Source: Bacteroidota bacterium
GTDB taxonomy: Bacteria > Bacteroidota > Bacteroidia > Bacteroidales > Prolixibacteraceae
Direction: 5' to 3'
DNA: 12,725 bases
Assembly: GCA_013203755.1 (NCBI GenBank)
Contig: JABMPI010000734.1
Coordinates: forward strand, 1 to 12,725
Each line of letters opens with the position of its first letter. Position 1 is the stretch's first letter. The notes under the pieces are model-generated. The model worked only from the letters and a program-made list of their open reading frames with translations, was not told the DNA's origin and did not search any database. The translations under genes and the position numbers were made by a program. This document shows positions 1 to 7,598 of this stretch, piece after piece.

Positions 1-69
1 CTCGTCCGATGAGAACCGTTCAGTGAATTTTAAGAGCTCCTCTCCATTGAAAATATCCATATCTATCAT
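1..69 (-). CDS. N-terminus of a probable IS1595-family (ISXO2-like) transposase, cut by the window edge
   Basis: Read on the minus strand, an open frame starts at ATG 69-67 (or the in-frame ATG 60-58) and continues to base 1 without a stop. The visible peptide is MDIFNGEELLKFTERFSSDE, preceded by MID if the upper start is used. From memory, Bacteroidota IS1595-family transposases start in this style: an MxIFxG segment, then a short helix with an F-x-x-R-F-x-[TS]-[DE]-[DE] stretch, ahead of the zinc-ribbon and the DDE-type catalytic domain. Only about 23 codons are seen, so the call rests on the look of the N-terminus alone. No inverted repeat or target-site duplication was recognised between 70 and 127. 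It is divergent from the operon that starts at 128. It could be a complete element extending left, a remnant, or an unrelated small protein. Confidence 0.5.
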   Translation of the reverse strand, partial: MIDMDIFNGEELLKFTERFSSDE

Positions 70-78
70 TATTTCAAG

Positions 79-86
79 CAAATATA
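79..86 (-). promoter_or_regulatory. Possible Bacteroidota -7 box for the leftward gene
   Basis: On the minus strand this reads TATATTTG, an exact match to the TAnnTTTG -7 consensus of the Bacteroidota primary sigma factor, with a TTG about 21 bases upstream. The implied transcript would begin only some 5-15 bases before the candidate ATGs at 69 and 60, so the leader would be very short. In such AT-rich DNA the match may be chance. No comparable box was found on the plus strand for the operon starting at 128. Confidence 0.22.
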
Positions 87-127
87 ATATTAATTAAGTA
101 AACACCTCAATTAAAATATATAGAATT

Positions 128-2662
128 ATGAATTTATCCTTGCCAAAAATTATTACCACTTTATTAATTACACTTTTTGTATTTAATAACTCATGGGGGC
201 AACCTGCCAACTCTTTTAACGTAAATTTCAACAAGTTAAACAACAGAGTTTGGATTGGTCAGGATTTTTGGGCCGTGCCAATGGAAGACTGGCGCGTTGA
301 AAACGGTAGAGTTGAATGTATTGCTGACCGGGGAAACAGCCGTGTAAATATTTTAACACAAGTTCTTTCAGGAAAAGGGGAGTTAAAAGTTTCCGCAAAA
401 GTCGGAAAACTCCAAAATAACAATGAATTGGGGACAGTTGGATTTACGCTGGGTTTACAGGACGAAACAGATAACGATGTTCGTTCACTCTGTTACTTTG
501 GGAAAGGAATTAAAGTGGGGATTGATGTAGGCGGCGAATTATACATTGGAGACGAAACAGCCAAGATTCCGGACGGTTTCAGTTATGACGAGGTTCTCCT
601 TTCAGTTCATGCCAATCGAACCGAAAGCGATAATTGGTTAAAACTAACTGCAACCGATAAAAATGGCCTGGTAATCGAGCTTGAATCCAAAAAAGAATTC
701 CCTTTGAAAGGGATTTGCACCCTGGCAAATAACCACCCGGGAAAAGCGAAGGGAATAAAAACTACTAACTTTTGGTTCGATGATTTATCTATTTCGGGTT
801 CTATGGTTGAAAAGAAACCGGAAAATAGTTTTGGCCCCTTGTTTTGGAGCATGTACTCACTCAGTAAAAAAGAGATGAAACTCTCAGTGCAAATGCCTCC
901 AATTAGTGTTGACGATGCGCAAACTGTTTTATTTCAATTAAAGGATAAAGGAAATTGGACAACAAAAAGTACCGCAACGATGGACAAAAATGCCCGCAAT
1001 GCAACTTTTAGTTTCAAAAATTGGGACGACACAAAAAATTACGACTATCGATTGGTTTACACTGAAAAATTCAGCGATAATTCAACCAAAGAAAATTATT
1101 TTGCAGGAACTATCCAGCGCGACCCGGTTGACAAACCTTTGGAAATGGGAGCAATGACTTGTCAGTTCCATTATGGTTTTCCCTATCGTCCATTAACCAA
1201 GCAATTGGCTGATAAAAATCCCGACATACTATTTTTCTCAGGCGACCAAATTTATGAACCAAACGGAGGATATGGAATTATTCGATTCCCTGCCGACCGG
1301 GCAATTTTAAGTTATCTGGGTAAATGGTACATGTTTGGCTGGGCTTTTGGCGATTTAATGAAAGACCGCCCAACCATTTGTCTGGCCGATGACCACGAAG
1401 TTTTTCAGGGCAATTTGTGGGGAAATGGAGGCAAGAAAGTTAGTCAGGAAAATTGGCAAAAATCTATGGATGCAACCAGTGGTTTTGTAGAACCGGTTGA
1501 AATGGTAAATGTGGTAATAAGAACAAATACATCTCATCAACCTGAAGCTTTTAATCCCACACCCATTAAACAGGGAATGGAAGTATATTATACCGATATT
1601 GTTTATGGTCGGATAAGTTTTGCGTTGGTTACCGACCGCACTTTTAAATCGGGACCGGAGGAAGTGGTTGAAGCAACGAAAGGGATGTATTGGAACGGTA
1701 GAAAAGATATGCTTTATGAGGATTATCCTACTTCCAGCGAAGAAAAAGAGAAGTCACTTAAATTGTTAGGTGAACGTCAAATAGAATTTCTAAATCACTG
1801 GATGCGCGATTGGGAAGGTGCCGATATGAAAGTATTGCTGAGCCAAACTATTTTTGCAAATAACGTAACGCATTACGGACCAAAAAAAGTAATCCTTCGT
1901 TCTGACCTCGACTCCGGTGGCTGGCCAAAACACGGGCGCGACAAAGCAGTTAATATCATGCGAAAATGTTTTGCATTCCAGATTTGTGGCGACCAGCATT
2001 TACCTTCGTTTGTACAATATGGAATAGAGGATTACAAAGACGCCAACTGGGCATTTTGTACTCCTGCAATTGCTGTGGGTTACCAACGCCGTTTTATGCC
2101 CGACACGCTGGGCAAACCTTTCTCGGGCAGACCAGCACATAATTTTTCAAACACAGGGCTTTATACCGATGGCATTGGAAATAAAAACTTTGTATATGCC
2201 GTAGGAAATCCGGATGACATTACCGACCATAAAAATCGCTACCAAAAAGCACAAAATTGTGCATCGGGTTTTGGTTATGTAACTTTTAAACAAAAAGAGA
2301 GAACCATTACTTCCAATGCATTGCGATTTTTGCAAAAAGAGTTGGATGAAAAAGGGAGAGAGAAATTTGACGGTTGGCCAAAAACAATTAGTCAGATAGA
2401 TAATTTCAACAACCCAAATTTTAAAGCTTTACCAACAATTAAAATTGCCGGAGCAAAAAATGCAGTTGTAGAATTAATTAACGAAAACACAAACGAATTA
2501 GAACATATTGTAAGAATAAAAGGCAACAAATATCAGCCAAAAGTAAATACTGCCGGAACATTCACAATAAATATTTACGATACAGAAAACGACAAACAAA
2601 AAACAATTAAGCAAATCGTTGCTAAAGACGTAAATACCGAAATAATTAAAATAAAACTCTAA
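128..2662 (+). CDS. PhoD-like alkaline phosphatase / metallophosphatase, secreted, multidomain
   Basis: Predicted secreted metal-dependent phosphomonoesterase or phosphodiesterase of the PhoD type (844 aa). A Sec signal peptide spans about residues 1-24, with likely cleavage at SWG|Q. Residues ~30-225 look like a LamG/DUF1080-like beta sandwich, ending in a FWFDDLSISG strand. Residues ~235-330 resemble the Fn3-like PhoD_N domain. The catalytic domain runs ~335-740, with metal-site motifs GDQIYE (372-377), DDHE (421-424) and GDQH (621-624), plus a D-x-x-G-W-P-x-x-G-R-D segment (~595-605). Residues ~770-844 look like a small beta-rich tail. It is much longer than classic PhoD because of the added N- and C-terminal domains. 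The next gene, a sulfatase, starts 5 bases after its stop, so it is probably co-transcribed with glycan-degrading enzymes rather than being a plain phosphate-starvation gene. The family call is firm; the substrate is unknown. Confidence 0.85.
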   Translation: MNLSLPKIITTLLITLFVFNNSWGQPANSFNVNFNKLNNRVWIGQDFWAVPMEDWRVENGRVECIADRGNSRVNILTQVLSGKGELKVSAKVGKLQNNNELGTVGFTLGLQDETDNDVRSLCYFGKGIKVGIDVGGELYIGDETAKIPDGFSYDEVLLSVHANRTESDNWLKLTATDKNGLVIELESKKEFPLKGICTLANNHPGKAKGIKTTNFWFDDLSISGSMVEKKPENSFGPLFWSMYSLSKKEMKLSVQMPPISVDDAQTVLFQLKDKGNWTTKSTATMDKNARNATFSFKNWDDTKNYDYRLVYTEKFSDNSTKENYFAGTIQRDPVDKPLEMGAMTCQFHYGFPYRPLTKQLADKNPDILFFSGDQIYEPNGGYGIIRFPADRAILSYLGKWYMFGWAFGDLMKDRPTICLADDHEVFQGNLWGNGGKKVSQENWQKSMDATSGFVEPVEMVNVVIRTNTSHQPEAFNPTPIKQGMEVYYTDIVYGRISFALVTDRTFKSGPEEVVEATKGMYWNGRKDMLYEDYPTSSEEKEKSLKLLGERQIEFLNHWMRDWEGADMKVLLSQTIFANNVTHYGPKKVILRSDLDSGGWPKHGRDKAVNIMRKCFAFQICGDQHLPSFVQYGIEDYKDANWAFCTPAIAVGYQRRFMPDTLGKPFSGRPAHNFSNTGLYTDGIGNKNFVYAVGNPDDITDHKNRYQKAQNCASGFGYVTFKQKERTITSNALRFLQKELDEKGREKFDGWPKTISQIDNFNNPNFKALPTIKIAGAKNAVVELINENTNELEHIVRIKGNKYQPKVNTAGTFTINIYDTENDKQKTIKQIVAKDVNTEIIKIKL

Positions 2663-2667
2663 TAAAA

Positions 2668-4131
2668 ATGAAAAGTAAATTTTCACTCATAATCCTATTT
2701 ACAACCATTTTTTTTGCAGGTATTTCGATTAGTTCTGCAAAAGAACAATCAGAAAAGCCCAATTTCCTTTTTATCCTTGTGGATGATTTAGGTTATATGG
2801 ACATTGGATGTAACAATTCGGCTACTTTTTACGAAACTCCAAACATCGACAAGCTGGCTTCTGAAGGAGTGCGATTTACAAATGCATATGCGGCCTGTCC
2901 GGTTTGTTCCCCAACACGTTCGAGTATATTAACCGGAAAATATCCGGCGCGAACCGATAATACAGCTCACTTTGGGGCGCCACAACCCTACGAATCCAAA
3001 AGGGTACAAAACAAACCATTACTCCCTGCCCAGTATGTAGATTACATGGATTTGAATGAAATTACACTGGCAGAAGCAATGCTGGAAGGTGGTTACAATA
3101 CCTTTTTTGCCGGAAAATGGCATTTGGGAGGAAAAGGTTTTTGGCCCGAAAATCAAGGTTTCGAAATTAACAAAGGTGGCTGGACAAAAGGCGGCCCCTA
3201 TGGAGGAAAAAAGTATTTTTCTCCTTATGAAAATCCAAATCTTGAGGATGGCCCGGAGGGTGAACATCTTCCAGACCGATTGGCAACTGAAACCATTAAC
3301 TTCATAAAAAACAGTAACAACAAACCATTTTTTGCCTATCTCTCTTTTTATTCGGTACACACTCCATTAATTGGCAGACCCGATTTGGTTGAAAAGTACA
3401 AGAAGAAAAAACTGGAGGCTAATCTTCCTAAAACAATTTGGGGAAAGGAAGAAGACCGTAAGTTGCGTTTGGTGCAGGAGAATGCAGTTTACGCTGCAAT
3501 GGTTGAGGCAATGGACTTGGCAGTTGGAAGAGTATTAAATGAATTAAAACAGTTAAATCTGGATAAAAATACAATCGTAATTTTTATGTCCGACAATGGT
3601 GGATTATCCACTTCAGAAGGACATCCCACCAGCAACTTGCCGCTGCGTGCCGGAAAAGGTTGGTTGTACGAAGGTGGCATTCGGGAACCAATGATAATAA
3701 AATGGCCTGGAGAATCCGCTGCCGGGAAAATTGAAAATACACCGGTTACCAGTACCGATTTTTATCCAACAATTTTAGAAATTGCAGGTTTGCCTTTAAA
3801 ACCAAACCAACACATTGATGGAGTGAGTTTAGCAACTTTGTTAAAAAAGGGAAAAGCTCCGAAACGGGAAGCATTGTACTGGCATTATCCACATTACGGA
3901 AATCAAGGCGGAACACCGGGTGCTGCCATACGAAAAGAAGATTTCAAATTGATAGAATACTTTAATGATAAACCCACTGAACTTTTCAACTTAAAAACGG
4001 ATTTAGGAGAAACAAAAAATCTAGCAGAATCAATGCCTAAAAAAGTGGACGAGTTAAAAACACTTTTGCACAATTGGCAAAAAGAAACAGATGCTAAATT
4101 CACCTCACCAAACGTCAATTATAAAAAATAA
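2668..4131 (+). CDS. Secreted type I sulfatase (arylsulfatase family S1)
   Basis: Hydrolyses a sulfate ester, presumably on a carbohydrate (487 aa, normal for the family). A Sec signal peptide covers about residues 1-24, with likely cleavage after SSA. All expected catalytic positions are visible: D39 and D40 in LVDDLGY, formylglycine cysteine C80 and R84 in CSPTRSSILTG, K150 and H152 in GKWHLG, H231 in SVHTP, D309 and N310 in SDNGG, and K330 in the RAGKGWLYEGGIREP block. The C80-x-P-x-R84 site needs conversion to formylglycine by a maturase encoded elsewhere, since none lies in the window. The mature protein has no lipobox cysteine, so it is likely soluble in the periplasm or exported. It lies 5 bases after the PhoD-like gene and 13 before GH97. 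The subfamily (possibly S1_16) and the sugar position attacked cannot be assigned by eye. Confidence 0.93.
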   Translation: MKSKFSLIILFTTIFFAGISISSAKEQSEKPNFLFILVDDLGYMDIGCNNSATFYETPNIDKLASEGVRFTNAYAACPVCSPTRSSILTGKYPARTDNTAHFGAPQPYESKRVQNKPLLPAQYVDYMDLNEITLAEAMLEGGYNTFFAGKWHLGGKGFWPENQGFEINKGGWTKGGPYGGKKYFSPYENPNLEDGPEGEHLPDRLATETINFIKNSNNKPFFAYLSFYSVHTPLIGRPDLVEKYKKKKLEANLPKTIWGKEEDRKLRLVQENAVYAAMVEAMDLAVGRVLNELKQLNLDKNTIVIFMSDNGGLSTSEGHPTSNLPLRAGKGWLYEGGIREPMIIKWPGESAAGKIENTPVTSTDFYPTILEIAGLPLKPNQHIDGVSLATLLKKGKAPKREALYWHYPHYGNQGGTPGAAIRKEDFKLIEYFNDKPTELFNLKTDLGETKNLAESMPKKVDELKTLLHNWQKETDAKFTSPNVNYKK

Positions 4132-4144
4132 AAAAACAAATATT

Positions 4145-6046
4145 ATGTACCGACTATTAACACTTTTTAGCCTTACTCTTTTACTATTTTCATGCGTTTT
4201 AAATTCTAATTCGAATCTGCTTTCGCCCAACAAGAATACCGAATCAAATCTTACACTCAATGAAAATTCGCTGAGTTTATACTTAATTTTCAATGGCGAT
4301 ACTATCGTTAAAAACCTTCAATTGGTATTATTAAACGATGATAAAAATCTACTTCAAAATATTGAAATAGTTGAAAAGACAACTACTACATTTAACAAAA
4401 CCTGGGATACAGTTAATGGAAAAAATCAGACCGTTTTAAACCGTTATAATTCCACTGTTTATAAATTAAAAAATAGTGCTGAACAGGAATTTCGTTTGGA
4501 AGTAAAAATGTACGACGAAGGTTTTGCCTACCGCTTTTTGTTTCCCGAAGGATTAAATAACATCGTAGAAAATTCGCATATTTCTTTCGCTGAAGACCTT
4601 ACTTTTTGGGCATACAATGGCGAAAATCACAATGTTGGCCCGATAAAACTTTCTGCCTACAAAAATGAAGTTGCACGAAATCCGGTAACTTTTGAAACTA
4701 ACAATAAAAAATACTTTGCCATTCACGAAGCTGCAATTTTTGAACATGCCCCCTTTGCTTTATTCAATTTAAAAGGAGAAAATGCATTCCGTTTAACGCA
4801 AACCATTGAAGCAAACGGAATGGCTGCAAAAACCTCGTGGAGAACCGTTATTTTGGGTGAGCGCCCGGGTGATTTAATTGAATCTAATCTGTTAGTAAAT
4901 TTAAATGAACCTTGTAAAACTGAAGACGTTTCGTGGATAAAACCTGGTCGTGCCATGTGGGACTGGCGTGTTTGGGGTTACGTTGCTGAAGACGGATTTG
5001 AATATGGGCTAAATACAAAATCGCACAAACGATTTATCGACTTTGCTGCAGAGAATAATATTCAACACCTGTTAATAGATGCCGACTGGTACGGTTCTGA
5101 ATTTAGTGCAGAGTCGGATCCAACCACCACACGCGAAGGAGTAGACATTGAAGAATGCATGAGATATGCCAACGAAAAAGGTGTGGGCGTAATTCTTTAT
5201 TTGAATGATGTTGGCGCCAAAAAATTTGGTTTGGAAAGGGTTTTGAAACAATTTTCGGATTGGGGAGCTGCCGGTGTAAAATATGGTTTTATGCGCGGAT
5301 CTGCCAAAGAGAAAGTTATAAATACCCGAAGAATTGTAGAGCTTTGTGCCAAGTACAAATTAATCGTAAATTTCCACGACAACCCTGTTCCTCCAAGTGG
5401 CGACCGCCGCACCTGGCCAAATCTGATTACCAAAGAATTTGGTCATTCACAATCCGATGCACATCGTTCGTATTTCCCAGAAACTATAGTTACCGCTCCA
5501 TTTGTAAACATGCTTGCCGGACCACTAGATTTGTGCAACGGGTGGTTTTCACTAAATTCAGCTTTTAATAATGGGCGGGTAAAAGTTTTTGAAGAAATAC
5601 CAGGGACTGTGGCAGCCGAAGTAGCGAAATTAATTGTGGTTTATGGAGGCTATTTTGTACTGCCTGATTCTCCTGAGGAGTATCTGAAAAAAGAGGATTT
5701 GTTTGATTGTATTCGTAAAATGCCGGCTCATTTCGATAGTTATAAAGTTTTGGATGGAGAAATTGGAGAGTTTATTACTGTGGCGAGAAAAAGCGGTGAC
5801 GAATGGTTTGTTGGATCGCTTACAAATCGGGAAAGCAGAGAATTGAATATCAATTTCGATTTTCTGAATAAAGGGACAAAATACATTGCAACCTTTTACG
5901 AAGATGCTGACGGCACCAATTTTCAAAATAACAAAGAGGCTTATAAAATAAGAAAAGATGTTGTGCTTAAAAAAGGTAGCATTGAAAAAATAAAACTTGC
6001 TCCTGGTGGTGGTAATGCCATTTGGATTCAAACAGTAAAAAACTAA
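4145..6046 (+). CDS. Glycoside hydrolase family 97 lipoprotein with atypical active site
   Basis: Predicted alpha-glycosidase of the GH97 (SusB-like) family, 633 aa from the start at 4145. That start is chosen because it gives a clean lipoprotein signal, MYRLLTLFSLTLLLFSC with lipid-modified C17; an in-frame ATG at 4091 would put 18 hydrophilic residues before it and overlap the sulfatase gene. Domain order: N-terminal beta-sandwich (~25-265, with YDEGFAYRF and the IHEA glutamate E195), TIM barrel (~270-545, opening PGRAMWDWRVWG), and C-terminal beta domain (~550-630, with VLDGEIGEF and SLTNRESREL). At the strand-4 position where retaining GH97 enzymes carry an Asp nucleophile it reads GVKYGFM, with Gly381. 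The later metal/base motif reads NFHD (D412) then TKE (E431), and the usual Glu after RG-x is lost (S437, D438). Hydrolysis is inferred from family membership; linkage and anomeric mechanism are uncertain. Confidence 0.9.
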   Translation: MYRLLTLFSLTLLLFSCVLNSNSNLLSPNKNTESNLTLNENSLSLYLIFNGDTIVKNLQLVLLNDDKNLLQNIEIVEKTTTTFNKTWDTVNGKNQTVLNRYNSTVYKLKNSAEQEFRLEVKMYDEGFAYRFLFPEGLNNIVENSHISFAEDLTFWAYNGENHNVGPIKLSAYKNEVARNPVTFETNNKKYFAIHEAAIFEHAPFALFNLKGENAFRLTQTIEANGMAAKTSWRTVILGERPGDLIESNLLVNLNEPCKTEDVSWIKPGRAMWDWRVWGYVAEDGFEYGLNTKSHKRFIDFAAENNIQHLLIDADWYGSEFSAESDPTTTREGVDIEECMRYANEKGVGVILYLNDVGAKKFGLERVLKQFSDWGAAGVKYGFMRGSAKEKVINTRRIVELCAKYKLIVNFHDNPVPPSGDRRTWPNLITKEFGHSQSDAHRSYFPETIVTAPFVNMLAGPLDLCNGWFSLNSAFNNGRVKVFEEIPGTVAAEVAKLIVVYGGYFVLPDSPEEYLKKEDLFDCIRKMPAHFDSYKVLDGEIGEFITVARKSGDEWFVGSLTNRESRELNINFDFLNKGTKYIATFYEDADGTNFQNNKEAYKIRKDVVLKKGSIEKIKLAPGGGNAIWIQTVKN

Positions 6047-6052
6047 CTCGAT

Positions 6053-7591
6053 ATGAAAAAAATATTTCTATTTACATCAGTGCTGTTAATACTCCTGGGG
6101 TTTCTTTCGTCATGCGCAAAGAAAACAGGAAAGCCAAACATAATATTAATTCTTGTGGACGACATGGGTTATGGCGATCCACAATGTTATGTCCCCGAAT
6201 CTAAAATTCCAACACCAAACATCGACAAATTGGCAAGCGAAGGAATTCGATTTACGGATGCTCACTCTCCATCGAGCGTTTGTACTCCAACACGCTATTC
6301 TATCCTTACCGGAAGATATGCCTGGAGAACTTATCTAAAGAGTGGTGTTCTTGGGCCTTACAGTAAACCGCTCATCGAAAACAACCGTTTAACAATTCCG
6401 AAAATGCTAAAAGGGAAAGGCTATTCAACTGCCCTAATTGGCAAATGGCATTTAGGTATGCAGTGGGGAACAAAAAACGGTGAAGAACTTCCGGCTTTTT
6501 GGGATAGAAAATTCGATATTTCAGTAATCGACCACAGTAAACCAATAAAAAGCGGCCCTTTAACCGCAGGATTTGAATATTATTTTGGTGTTGATGTTCC
6601 AAATTTCCCACCCTATATTTTTATTGAAAACAATAAAGTAGTTGGCAATCCATCGCTTAAAAAGCCAAATAATATGTATGGTGATGCAGGGATGATGCTT
6701 CCGGGTTGGAAACTGGAAGATATCTTACCTACCTTGACAAAAAAAGCAGTTGAATACATTGATAATTATAAGGTAAATAATACAGACAAACCTTTTTATT
6801 TGCAGGTGACAACTACTTCGCCACACACGCCAATTGTTCCGGCACAAGATTTTATCGGAAAAAGTCAGGCTGGCCCTTATGGAGATCTGGTCAATCAAAC
6901 CGATTTTACTTTGGGTGAAGTAATTAATGCTTTGGAAAGAAATAATCTGACTGAAAACACAATCGTTATTTTCACTTCCGACAACGGTTCTCCCGCACGA
7001 GCCGGCGATCCATATGTTCACGGAGCTGACTTTCAACCACCCGGCTCAGTAATTACCAAATTTAATCACAACCCGAATTCTCCTAATCGTGGAATGAAAA
7101 CAGATATATACGAAGGCGGACATCGCGTACCTTTTATTATAAAATGGCCAGGGCATTTTCCCGAAAACAAAATTTCAAACGAGCCCATTTGTGCGGTTGA
7201 TATTATGGCAACACTAGCATCCATCGTTAACTATAAACTTCCCCTAAATTCTGCTGAAGACAGCCAGGATTTATCTTCTCTTTTTATGGGTGAAAAAGTT
7301 GGAGTTGATGCCGGACAAGCTACTATCCGGGAAGCCATTGTTCATCATTCTGTAAATGGTTCTTTTGCCATTCGACAAGACAAATGGAAGATGATTCCTC
7401 AAAAAGGAAACGGAGGCTGGACCCATGCACAATCGGTTAAAAAAGCTATTAATGAACCAGAGGGACAGCTATTTGACCTGGATGTTGATCCAAATGAAAC
7501 AACTAATTTATGGAATGAATATCCAGAAGTGGTTAGAGAACTTCAGGCTCTTTTAGAAAAATATAAAACAGAAGGTAAAAGCATAAACTAA
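6053..7591 (+). CDS. Lipoprotein type I sulfatase, S1_15-like
   Basis: Sulfate ester hydrolase of 512 aa. The N-terminus is a lipoprotein signal with lipobox LSSC, C21 being lipidated; the following residues AKKTGK lack the acidic run that directs Bacteroidota lipoproteins to the cell surface, so a periplasm-facing location is likelier. Catalytic residues seen: D36 and D37 (VDDMGYGD), formylglycine cysteine C77 with R81 in CTPTRYSILTGRY, K131 and H133 (GKWHLG), H258 (SPHTP), D310 and N311 (SDNGS) and K349 in NRGMKTDIYEGGHRVP. The stretch AHSPSSVCTPTRYSILTGR followed by AWRT, and the SGPLTAGFEYYFG segment, look like subfamily S1_15, whose studied members include 6-O-sulfatases on Gal/GalNAc; that specificity is only a pointer here. 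It starts 6 bases after GH97 and ends 7 before the DUF5703 gene. Confidence 0.92.
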   Translation: MKKIFLFTSVLLILLGFLSSCAKKTGKPNIILILVDDMGYGDPQCYVPESKIPTPNIDKLASEGIRFTDAHSPSSVCTPTRYSILTGRYAWRTYLKSGVLGPYSKPLIENNRLTIPKMLKGKGYSTALIGKWHLGMQWGTKNGEELPAFWDRKFDISVIDHSKPIKSGPLTAGFEYYFGVDVPNFPPYIFIENNKVVGNPSLKKPNNMYGDAGMMLPGWKLEDILPTLTKKAVEYIDNYKVNNTDKPFYLQVTTTSPHTPIVPAQDFIGKSQAGPYGDLVNQTDFTLGEVINALERNNLTENTIVIFTSDNGSPARAGDPYVHGADFQPPGSVITKFNHNPNSPNRGMKTDIYEGGHRVPFIIKWPGHFPENKISNEPICAVDIMATLASIVNYKLPLNSAEDSQDLSSLFMGEKVGVDAGQATIREAIVHHSVNGSFAIRQDKWKMIPQKGNGGWTHAQSVKKAINEPEGQLFDLDVDPNETTNLWNEYPEVVRELQALLEKYKTEGKSIN

Positions 7592-7598
7592 ACAGATT

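Noticed and set aside
2896..2919. Second cysteine (C77) three residues before the formylglycine cysteine in the first sulfatase
   Set aside because: A CPVCSPTR-type stretch is common in this family; only C80 fits the C-x-P-x-R rule, so this is not unusual.
3056..3307. Plus-strand open frame of 83 codons inside the first sulfatase gene
   Set aside because: It is an out-of-frame shadow of a gene whose own frame carries all sulfatase catalytic motifs; no recognisable domain or signal.
4091..4144. Upstream in-frame ATG that would lengthen the GH97 protein by 18 residues and overlap the sulfatase gene
   Set aside because: The added residues are hydrophilic and would bury the lipoprotein signal; the ATG at 4145 gives a textbook signal ending in LLLFSC.
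5630..6031. Minus-strand open frame of 133 codons opposite the GH97 C-terminal domain
   Set aside because: The plus-strand frame matches the GH97 C-terminal domain; the antisense frame is a compositional shadow.
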